A stretch of 64,000 nt of DNA from the NCBI GenBank assembly GCA_029204225.1, contig CM055108.1:10805782-10869781 (forward strand), read 5' to 3'. The translations under genes were made by a program, and so were the position numbers. Below, in pieces: positions 1-8,494 of this stretch (position 1 is the first letter of the stretch; each line of letters starts with the position of its first letter). The notes under the pieces were generated by a model. The model had not been told where the DNA came from. It worked only from the letters and a program-made list of their open reading frames with translations, and did no database searches. Origin of the DNA: Diphasiastrum complanatum. Its lineage: Eukaryota > Streptophyta > Lycopodiopsida > Lycopodiales > Lycopodiaceae.

Positions 1-454
1 TTTGAGATTGAGTGGATTTTGAGTGTAATTGGATTTCTAGCTTTCTCTCTCTACCCGAGAGCTCATGATGATTTTCTCTCTCTACCGGAGGAGAGCAGCC
101 TGTTTTTACTTAGAATAATCTTTGAATACTTCTCACACGTGTGAGTGAGAGTTGGAAGTGATTGAATGCATGTAGTAGTGTGTTTTTGCCATAGAATTAA
201 AGATAGATCTTGAATCTCAATCTAATCTTGATCTTGGTGCATCTACACATCTTAGGAGATCACAAGTACATGTTGTGGACAGTCCACACATGTGAAAACA
301 ACATTGGCGAGGCACCTTGAGCAGGTTGGCATTTTATTTGAAAATTTTCCCACTTGTCAAAAATTTTATCAACAAGTGCCCATACCTAAAATCAAAAAAG
401 TTTTTAATTATTTGACAAGCAATTTCAGAAACATTAAAATAACGTTCAAAATTC
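1..454. other. Unassigned, possibly LTR-derived sequence
   Basis: No coding region is supported. Short CT/GA-rich tracts, a CACACGTGTG palindrome and a segment ending in a GTGGACAGTCC-like string resemble sequences at 38.9-39.1 kb and 42.2-42.4 kb, which also look like retrotransposon LTR or leader DNA. The resemblance is loose and no LTR boundary could be set. Confidence 0.25.
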
Positions 455-1084
455 TCATTCTGATGAAAACAATTTATGAAGAGGATAACGTGAATTTTGA
501 TCAAAGCATTCCATAACAAGCATAGCAAAAAAAATTACCTGGCCACTTTGAAAAGCAAGTTGAAAAAAGTTATCGTATTTTGTAAGGTTTTGCATAGGAT
601 TCTTTGAATCAAACAACAAGCCAGTCTCTTGAGCACAAAGTGCCTTAAGTTCCAATTGATTTACATCTCTAGCTTTGGAGACTCTTGTATATTCTTTGTG
701 AAAAAACTGTATCCTCTAAATGATAGTCATCTTCATCCGGTAGTCATGATCGATATTATGATCCCATGTAAGCAATTTTGCTTCTTCCACTGTCAGGTCA
801 ACAAATGCAATGGCTTGGGATAATTGTTTCCGGGCTTGTAAACTGTGTATGCCCCCAAGAACAAAAAATGATATGAATCTAAGACAGAAAAATCAAAATT
901 TGCAGCATCATTGCATTATGTGGGATCAACTCAAAAAACAAAAGACGTTACTCTAGCTTGTGTATTATCTTTAAATTTTATTTTTAAACTATGTACATGG
1001 ATTTCATTAGGTTCTCGTACTTCCATTGGCCTATCTCTTGTTAGTGGGTCTACATGTGGCTTGTCACATTGATCTATATCCAAA
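455..1084 (-). other. Possible decayed 3' part of the CACTA transposase gene
   Basis: The minus strand has short open stretches in shifting frames, for example one reading GYSFFTKN followed by a short frame with LKALCAQETGLLFDSKN. The first motif resembles the start of the DUF4216 module that follows DUF4218 in many CACTA transposases. This is only suggestive: the frames are broken and no longer domain can be read. It lies directly downstream of the recognisable CACTA transposase remains, which is the expected place for such a module. Confidence 0.2.
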
Positions 1085-3211
1085 TTAATGTTGTTTCTCT
1101 ATTTTTTTTGTTTTATGAATATTACCTCTTAATTTAGCAATCTTAGAGTTGTCTTCTAGGGGGTGGATGAAAGCATCAGACAAAGATAAAGAAGGCTCAT
1201 TCACATTTTTTTGCTTTCTGCTAAAGAAATGGATTTGTGGCGATGTGTAGCCATGATTTCTGGTCGTGGAGCAGATGGATCTATTTGAAACAAAACTTCG
1301 GTAACATAAAATAGAGATTCTTGCACTAACCATCCCTTTGACATGCTTCCCTCTGGTCTTGCCTTCTGACGCACAAAATCTTTCAACACTTTCATGAATC
1401 TCTCCAAGAAAAACTTCCACTTACAAAACATTTTAACGCATTAATGAGAGCATTTTGTTATTAATTTAAAAGAATCACACTACATTTATTGAAACCATTA
1501 AAATCAAAATCATGTGTATTAGATCTTGAATGCACAAGACCAACAATACCACCTTCTTGGACCAGGTGCACAAGCATATGCACCTGTATGTCTAGGATAG
1601 AAGTTGGAAAATTAGTCTCAAGCATACATACAGCCTCCACCATATCTTCTTGTTTTGTTTGCATATATATCTCACGAATCTCCTTATCACTTATCCATCT
1701 ACATCATGTTTGTAGTATAACTAGATTTTAGTACGTTCATATGATTTTATCAAACTTGTATTAGAAATTAAAACACGCAATTGGCATCAAATATCAATGT
1801 GAACAAAAAAATTTAAGTACCTGACAACGGATGCTAATTTGTAAATGGCATCATGAAGTTGATCGGTTAGAAAGCCACGAATGCACATTGGAAATATGTA
1901 CTCGACCATCTTCAACCAATCATGAGATTTTAGGCCATGGAGTTTTCCTTCCCTTCAGTTGTGACTGATGTTCGTAGTGAATGAGCAAAACCTGTTGGTG
2001 TTTTCATCTGGCAAATGATTGATCGTACATACTTATACTCTTCTTTCATAAGAATCCAAGGGGCTCTTGGAATATTATAGGTTTTTCCATCAATACATAA
2101 TTTTGGCCAATACTCTTTATTTGTTTTTGATTCTTGTCGATCATGTTTGGCAGAAATAGTATCTTTGTCGCCCACCAAGTGTTTCCATAATGATTCACCC
2201 ACATTTTCTAATGTGCATACGATCAAGCAAGTGATTGATCAAAAGGTTATTCCAATATGGTAAACAATGAAAGATGGATAGTCTTTTCATACCATTGATT
2301 GGCTTAGTCTCGGATTCAATCCAAAGCTTGTGCCAATCTACCACGGACATTCTCTCTGGAGGCATTCTTGTTTCTGATCTTCCTCCAAAGCCTCTTCTAT
2401 GAGCATTTCTAAATGGATGATTTTTATCATGCAAGCACTTGCGATGATTTTCATATAAAACTTTGTTTAAATGACGTGAGTGTCGAGCATCAATATATGG
2501 TCCACAAATGAGACACGCATGATATCCAAAAGTTGTAAAACCTAAAAGAATCAAATCCAATTCGTGTTATAAATAAAAAAAAATTTAAGAATAAATATTG
2601 CATGCATAAAAAATAAATATTCAAAAATTACAAGTGATTTCATTTTATAGTCACCTAAACAATCGCCCAATCCTGGATAGTCATGTATAGTCCACATTAA
2701 AATCGCGCGCAACAAAAATGTATTGTCTTGAAGTGGACGTGAGATGTCATATGCTTGGACTCCCTTCCATAGTAGTTATAGTTTTTCAATCAATGGTGCA
2801 AAGTAGATATCCATATTTTTTACTTCATGTTTTCCAGGAATTAGAAGTGCTTAGCATGAGATGTCCTTTTTTAATGCTTAGCCAAGGTGGAATGTTATAG
2901 TTGACCAACACCACTAGCCAAGTAGACCAAGTGCTTGACATTTTTCCAAAGGGGTTAACCTCGTCTGTTGCAAGTCCAAATCTTATATTTCTTGTTTCAC
3001 TTGCGAAACATGGATATTCTTTGTCAATGTGTTTCCATGTAGGAGAGTCTGAGGGTACTCTCATGATCTCATCCAAAGAACGATGACTAGCATGCCAATT
3101 CACAAGTTTTGCAAGAGACTTGCAATGAAACAATCGTTGCAATTGTGGGATTATTAGAAAGTGTCGTAACACCTTGCATGGGATAGTGGGCCCTTGTAAG
3201 TCGTCTCGATA
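1085..3211 (-). pseudogene. CACTA (En/Spm) transposase, broken
   Basis: Remains of the transposase of a CACTA DNA transposon, the enzyme that cuts the element at its ends. Reading on the minus strand, 3211-2825 gives the Transposase_21 start (KVLRHFLIIPQLQRLF, DEIMRVPSDSPTWKHID, RFGLATDEVNPFGKMSS). Then come LIPGK, a WTIHDYPGLGDCLG segment, CLICGPYIDARHSRHLNK, GMKRLSIFHCLPYWNNLL and LLDRMHIR. DUF4218 follows: GLKSHDW at about 1930, then VHMLVHLVQEGGIVG at about 1560 and RFMKVLKDFVRQKARPEGS at about 1370. A GT-AG intron at 2542-2654 joins ...GDCLG to FTTFGYHAC in frame. Breaks: frameshifts near 2840, near 2205 and near 1945, and a TAA in the segment around 2750. No CACTA terminal repeat was found, so the element boundaries are unknown. 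Family assignment is firm; the copy cannot encode an active enzyme. Confidence 0.88.
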
Positions 3212-3898
3212 TCAATTCAATGAACAAGGCTCTCTAGAGGTTTCTAGGCTGAATCTAGATGGATCTTGCGCACAAGCCCTTGAAGTTATTTCAGCTTCCA
3301 TGAACCCAAACCACAATCTAAAAAATGAATTATGAAATTTGAAACTTGAAAAGTTGGATAACTCTAAGTTGCAAGCTGGCAAGTTGCAACTTAGCCCATT
3401 GTTCAAATTTCAAAGCTTGGCCAAGTTAAATATTGAAGTTATTGAAGTTTGAAGTTGTGAATCTCAAATCCAATATATTAAGTTATAAATTTCAAACTTG
3501 CAAAGAGTCAAATTTCAGGTTAAAATAATGTGTCATGTACTTGTTAAAACTTATACAAGCACCTTAACTTATGACACTTAAAATAAATTGTAGCCCATCA
3601 AAAAGATGGTTTTAAACAGGTTATGCACTTTACTGTTGATGGCCTAAAATTACAAGTGCATGTCAAATACCTCCAAATTGGCCTTTGAAGGGTATGACTG
3701 GCATCAAATTTTAGCACTGTTGTGTGAAAAAATTCAACTAGCTTTGTTATTTTGGTCATATTTGTATATGAGGCCAATTTTTACATTAGACTTAGAGTTT
3801 GACTTTTCAAAGTTATATTAGTCTAAAAGCATTTGAATAAACACTTTTTGAGAGTCATGTTATGGATTTGGATCTTGATTCATTTGAAATTCTTCACA
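3212..3898 (+). mobile_element. Family A copia 5' LTR (right end at 3898)
   Basis: The right border is set by a tRNA primer-binding site starting at 3899 and by the LTR end ...TTCTTCACA. The same end (...TCCTTCACA, then a primer site) recurs at 43314. The left border is not visible; 3320-3500 is full of short AAGTT/TTGAAG repeats. No gene lies here. Confidence 0.55.
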
Positions 3899-3910
3899 TG
3901 GTATCAGAAC
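3899..3910 (+). other. Primer-binding site, family A copia
   Basis: TGGTATCAGAAC differs by one base from TGGTATCAGAGC, the usual complement of the initiator Met tRNA 3' end used by plant copia elements. It directly follows an LTR end in CA and precedes the leader that is interrupted by T1 at 3999. Confidence 0.75.
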
Positions 3911-3998
3911 TTGTGTTGCAGGCTATGAAAGGATCAAGCACATCTATCAAGGATTTGGAGGAGATATCAATGCTAGAGCATGCTAGATTGACTTCTAC

Positions 3999-4035
3999 CA
4001 TTAGGGCCCTTTTTGGACTCAAAAAGGGCCTCTTC
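3999..4035 (+). repeat. T1 left terminal inverted repeat
   Basis: Begins CATTAGGGCCCTTTTTGGAC and ends AAGGGCCTCTTC. Its reverse complement is found at 11029-11065 with a single A/C difference near position 25. The repeat itself contains two GGGCC-type blocks. Confidence 0.92.
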
Positions 4036-4348
4036 ACTAATTATAATTAGTGTTAATGACGACACGTGTCCCAACAAAATATTGACAACTGAGAGGGAAT
4101 GGTCCATATGACATGGCAAATTCAATGGTGCAGATTAAATCAAGTGTGGGCCCACAAAGTACACCTCTAACATTAACCCTACATTAACCCTAGATAAAGC
4201 AATAACTATGCCTACAAGTTAACATCAACTAGCCTGTCTATCTACTAGCAGCCATATCCGAAGTGAGCCTAGTCCTTATTTCAAATTTTGAATGTTCACA
4301 AGCTTGTATCTCTCATCTCTCTCTCATTTTGTAGTCTCTCTCTAAACG

Positions 4349-4454
<106 letters not shown>

Positions 4455-4556
4455 CTGTATACTCCACAAATATTCTATTTTTTTTATTTTGGTTCATCTT
4501 ATCTGAAGATCTACACACTATTTCGCATATCCTACATTATCATTACATCATCCATT

Positions 4557-5904
4557 ATGGCCTCTACTCAATCAAGGAAGCCCAAGAATCAACTAGCTTC
4601 CATTGTTGCACACATCAAAGATTCCAATGAGCATTGGGTGCCCCATACATTTTCAACTTTTGACTGGGTTTACATGCAACCATCAGGCAAAGGAACTCAC
4701 AAGGTTGCAAAGAGGAAGCAAAACAACCAAGACTACCATTGAAAAGGAAGGATCCACGAATTCAAGATCGACCAAAACGGCGAATACCTTGCAAATGTGC
4801 AACACGTATACATGCGTCGAGATATTTTATTGGATGTGGCTGTTGCTGATAGAACCATACAGTCACATTGTAGGTCTCACCTCTTTTATTCTTGTGTTAA
4901 CTATTATGTTTGAATTATTATTATGTCATTGTAATGGGTCGTAATGTTGCATTAATGCCTGGTGCAGATGTCTTTCCTTCAAATAGCTTCGACTGGCAAA
5001 ACGTGAAGTCTTTCACTAAAAAATTCTCCACCATACACACCAAATATGGAGAACTAATATATTGTGGGTTGGCATCCTCTGCCCTGATCAAAATGGGCAT
5101 TTTCTTTTACGATCACGTGTATGAAGTTCCAAAAAAAAACTTTGGCCAAGGCAAATTAGCACCAATTTCTGAGCCTGCGATCGATTCTCACGAGTGGCCA
5201 TATGTTGACCAACTAACTATTGAATTAACGAAGAGGCAACTTCTCAAAGAGATTACTGGTAATATGAAGCCAACATTCGGATCCAAACGAGTCTACACTA
5301 GCATCTCTGTGCCGATCACCGTATTTGTTGCCATATTTAAGGCGGTCCCCTTTAGGAAAACAAACACAATGTGGGCATGGAAAGCAAAAAAATCATCATT
5401 GTTGGATAACATATTTGTCGCATGGGATTCAAAGGAAATGGAGCATAAAGGAGATTTAATAAGGTGTAAGCTCTCTTGTGAAACAATGACCATAATGTAT
5501 CATATTTCACGTCAAACATGCTCCTTAAGTTTCATCTATAGGCGATATAAGTTTGGTCATGGCCGATGGGACCCTCTGGACGCGGAGACGAATCAGCAAG
5601 AAGTGGAGATATCCATATATTTGCCCCATGATGAAATACGAGAAATTCATATAAATAAGGAGTGCATTCGTCATATGTTTGGATTGACTTTTGTTGATGT
5701 GCCAGTAGATTTTGTCTTCACTCGTAATGGACAAAATGTGAGTCCCTAATTTCCATCAGATTCCTAAATTTTAAATCGTAATGTTGAATAAATATAGGAT
5801 TATTAATTTTGTGTCTGGTTTTGTAGATACGGAGACGAGTCAAAAAAGATCATGAAGGTGTTTTATTTTTACAAACAGGGACATTAGGAGTCCAATGGGA
5901 ATAA
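4557..5904 (+). pseudogene. T1 ORF-A: transposon accessory protein of unknown function, three exons, one nonsense codon
   Basis: I do not recognise the family. Three exons can be read: 4557-4869, 4968-5737 and 5827-5904. The introns are GT-AG (4870-4967, phase 1; 5738-5826, phase 0) and all phases fit, giving about 386 codons ending in TAA. The N-terminus (SRKPKNQLAS, NEHWVP, QPSGKGT, NVQHVYMRRD) matches the start of a gene in T2 at 61326 (SRKPCSSINS, NELWVP, HPSSRGA, LVQHVYMHSK). This shows a conserved protein of this transposon family. In frame at 4740-4742 is a TGA where T2 has Trp in the alignment, so this copy is broken unless read through. The rest (WPYVDQLTIEL, WAWKAKKS, RRYKFGHGRWDPL) has no obvious motif and no clear membrane segment. 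A role as a DNA-binding partner of the transposase, as TnpA is in CACTA elements, is only a guess. Confidence 0.6.
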
Positions 5905-6230
5905 AGGATTTAATCTAATGAAAAATAGAAAACACAATTAGTTGGTTGTGTTTTGACTCTATTCTAATATATTTGGTTGTGTTTTGACTTTACTTTTGCG
6001 TTGTCTCATTTTATATGCCTGTTACTACATTTGTGGATGTCCAAGATTGAAACTTGTTAGGGTTTAAATCGTTTAGTGATATGCATTTTAATACTATTAC
6101 TGGTTTTCTTCGAAGGTTTTCGCTAACTGGCAATTAGGATGTTTACTCATGAGCCTAGACAAGAATATACTATATTTGGAAAAGAGGCCAAAACTTTTAT
6201 AGGGGCACTTACTAGAAATAGAACCCTTCA
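5905..6230. other. Spacer between ORF-A and the H3-like gene
   Basis: AT-rich, no supported coding region. It presumably holds the ORF-A 3' end and the upstream promoter of the H3-like gene. Confidence 0.5.
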
Positions 6231-6242
6231 CTATATAAAAGT
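6231..6242 (+). promoter_or_regulatory. TATA box of the H3-like gene
   Basis: ACTATATAAAAG lies about 125 bp before the first possible ATG (6354). It is followed by a pyrimidine-rich stretch at 6260-6335 typical of a plant transcription start and 5' leader. This makes the H3-like gene an independent transcription unit rather than a 3' exon of ORF-A. Confidence 0.65.
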
Positions 6243-6365
6243 GCTTGGGTCCTCATTTCTCCACTTCATCCCTCGAGTGTCAGAGTGTCAGTTTTTTTAG
6301 ATTCTCTGTTTTTCATCTCTCGTGTTCTCTGATACGTTTTCAAAGGCTAACCAATGTCGAAGGAA

Positions 6366-7586
6366 ATGGCACGGACGAAACAAACGGCTAGAGATCCCAG
6401 AGTGACTACATTGCTCCATAGGGATGCACTAGCCACCCTCGATGAGAGAGAGAGAGAGGAGAGCATAAATAGGAGTAGGAGTCGCAACCCTATAGCGTCT
6501 CAGGAAGATTCGGCCACTCAGCGTAAAGCTGAGGAGGACATGGCCCATACAGCAGCTGTACAGGAGGACCAGACTGAGCAGGAGCAGCAAGAAGACCAGC
6601 AGCAGCACGAGGACCAGTAGCAACAGCAGCAGCAGTAGTCACCATGACAGAAAAGCCCTTCCCCGATGGCAACTGAGCGGGAGGAAACAATAAAGTTCCT
6701 AGATGAGGAGCTTGCGGCATCGGGTGAGTTGCCGGTTCTGAATGATTCTTTCTTCGACCCATTTTCACCAGCAGTGGACATGGACACATCAAGTTTAGGC
6801 ATATCAGGGAACACCACACCCAACGGGTCACCTCCAAGTCACGACCCGGTGATGGGTCCGATGATGTCGTTGCTGGTGGGTGGTTCTGATGAGGGCACCC
6901 CGATGTTGCACACAACAAGGATGAAACAGAAGGCGATCCATAGATGGTCAGAGATAGGAACACACGAGCGAAAGAGAAAGAATCCTCGCAAGCCAGACTC
7001 TACATCAAAGCGACAAAACCCTGCAGCTCAGCAGCCATCACCACTGCCCACACTGCCAACATCGCCTCCACCACCTCCACCTCCACCACCTCCACCACCT
7101 CTTCCACCACCTCCATCACCACCACCTCCACCACCACTACCTTCACCACCTCCACCACCTCCACCACCTCCAAGTTCTGTCGCAGCTAGCCCAAGTAGGA
7201 CCGTAGAGCATGGCAGGGGTAGGCCTGCCCCTCGTGCAGCACCATGGGCTGGAAAGGAGCTCCGCAGGATGCAGCCACCACCTCCTCAACCGCGTAGAAA
7301 GCGCAGGATCGCAAAGTGGCTCCAGGATATACGGAGCTATCAGAAGTCCGTTAAATTTTTGTTCCCTAGGGCCTCTTTTGTGAGGCTTGTAAAAGAAATA
7401 GTCGATGAATTTTCTTTGGGGAACAGAGTTATGGCAGATGCGGTGTCCGCAATACAAAAGTCTACGGAAATGTACCTAACGCAGCTTTTTGAGGACTCAT
7501 TTTTGTGTGCAGTGCACGGGAAGAGAGTCACAATACTCCTAAAGGATCTCCACCTAGCTAGAAGGCTAAGGAGAGAGCGCAATTAA
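6366..7586 (+). CDS. Divergent histone H3-like protein carried by transposon T1
   Basis: The ATG at 6366 gives MARTKQTAR, the exact canonical histone H3 tail start; it is in frame with a weaker ATG at 6354 and has a good start context (GAAATGG). The tail then diverges (DPRVTTLLHRD) with no ARKS or KSTGG motif. An acidic, Gln-rich stretch follows. In-frame stops at 6621-6647 are probably removed by a 93-bp GT-AG intron (6558-6650, phase 0), giving about 375 residues. Residues encoded from 6651 on include a Ser/Pro region, a polyproline run (7069-7172), basic RRKRR, and a complete H3 fold (7299-7583): IRSYQKS, FVRLVKEIVDEF, EMYLTQLFEDSFLCAVHGKR, VTILLKD and LARRLRRER. Cys110, His113, Arg116 and Asp123 of the H3-H3 interface are kept. 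Equivalents of K4, K56, K115 and K122 are present; K9, K14 and K79 are lost. Loop 1 has canonical H3 length, unlike most CENH3. Whether it enters nucleosomes is unknown. The intron is inferred. Confidence 0.82.
7069..7172 (+). repeat. CCACCTCCA-type repeat encoding the polyproline linker
   Basis: An imperfect array of CCACCTCCA-like units inside the H3-like gene, encoding about 35 nearly consecutive prolines. Such arrays expand and contract readily and will differ in length between copies. Confidence 0.85.
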
Positions 7587-7833
7587 AAATATCATGTACA
7601 TGATTTTATTTATAATATACTGAAGATTTGGTGTCAAGTATCTTGCAGAATTTCAGGTTATGTGAATGCAAATTGTTGTGATTGAGTTCAATATCTGATT
7701 TCAGTACTGTTTACGTGAATGCAGTCATTTGAAAATTTTAGTACCATCTATGTGAATGCAGTGATTTAAAATTTTCAGTACTATGGGAATGGTAGTTTCT
7801 TTAACCATGTTGTAGCTAAGATAGATTTCAATT
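7587..7833. other. 3' flank of the H3-like gene
   Basis: AT-rich with a thrice-repeated phrase around GTGAATGCA and CAGTACT/CAGTGATT (7660-7780), probably a short local duplication. No coding region. Confidence 0.4.
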
Positions 7834-7910
7834 GAAAATCATGCCAGGGCACTACTAGGGCCCGTTTGACCAGGTCAAACGGCCCCTGGTCGCGCCCTGG
7901 CGTGATTTTC
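7834..7910. repeat. 38-bp perfect-length hairpin with 1-nt loop
   Basis: The left arm 7834-7871 (GAAAATCATGCCAGGGC ... CCGTTTGACC) and right arm 7873-7910 (GGTCAAACGG ... GTGATTTTC) are reverse complements at 33 of 38 positions, separated by one A. It sits between two convergent gene units of T1 (the H3-like gene on plus, the minus-strand ORFs downstream). It could be a convergent transcription terminator, a small foldback insertion, or a small-RNA precursor. The left arm contains CACTACTAG, but nothing else suggests a CACTA terminus. Confidence 0.85.
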
Positions 7911-8045
7911 ATGCCACGAAAAAAAGAAAAAAAATCTTTATCGGAGAAAAAAAATTCAAATTCTAAATTCAATGAATAAGTACATCATATAATTACAACA
8001 GAGAATTAGGAGAGTCCTCAAGAAAAAAAATGACAAGATCTTTAT

Positions 8046-8276
8046 TCACATTTGATCCATTTCCTTCAGAGAGGACTTCAGCTTCCCTGATCGCTTCTCT
8101 GATGACAGTACTAGTTTTAACATTTCTAATGCTAATTTAGGAGCATCTCTCTCATCCTCATAAGGACCAATTAAACTCGAGAGAATGAGCTGGGTCTCGA
8201 ATCCAGGGCATAAATCATTCAAAACGGCTTTTCGGAGGACACAGTAAGCCTTTGGCGCTGACGGTGACAAGTCCAC
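8046..8276 (-). CDS. Unrecognised 76-codon open frame in T1
   Basis: An open frame with a Lys/Glu-rich C-terminus (LALEMLKLVLSSEKRSGKLK). The first listed codon is not ATG. It lies downstream of the transposase-like gene on the same strand and could be its last exon or a separate short gene. T2 has no clear counterpart. I cannot exclude that it is a chance frame. Confidence 0.25.
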   Translation of the reverse strand: MDLSPSAPKAYCVLRKAVLNDLCPGFETQLILSSLIGPYEDERDAPKLALEMLKLVLSSEKRSGKLKSSLKEMDQM

Positions 8277-8494
8277 CTCACCAATGTGCTTGGAGAGTGC
8301 TTTGCATAAATTTCAAAAAAGCAAGAAGTGACAACAAAATGAGAACCCCCACTCTTATATAGAGGGACATGTTTCCAAAAATAGATATTACTATAAAATC
8401 AAATAAAACAATTTCTATTTATAACAACAATCCAATTTGGCAGTAATATTTATCACAAAGGAATATTCGAATTACAGTTCAACATAAATTGTTT
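8277..8494. other. Short spacer in T1
   Basis: AT-rich, nothing recognisable. Confidence 0.3.

Noticed and set aside
4000-4006. T1 as a PIF/Harbinger element with a TTA/TAA target duplication
   Set aside because: TTA on the left and TAA on the right are inverted, not direct, repeats; only TA is shared as a direct repeat, and the transposase lacks recognisable Harbinger motifs.
6429-6963. Minus-strand open frames opposite the H3-like gene
   Set aside because: Low-complexity translations of Gln/Pro-coding repeats; no motifs.
6366-7586. The H3-like gene as the host centromeric histone CENH3
   Set aside because: Loop 1 is not lengthened, the tail is the canonical ARTKQTAR, the gene lies within transposon ends, and the long polyproline linker is not typical of CENH3.
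7851-7859. CACTACTAG as a CACTA-transposon end
   Set aside because: It lies inside the left arm of a small hairpin and has no partner at the CACTA transposase region; the T1 ends are elsewhere.
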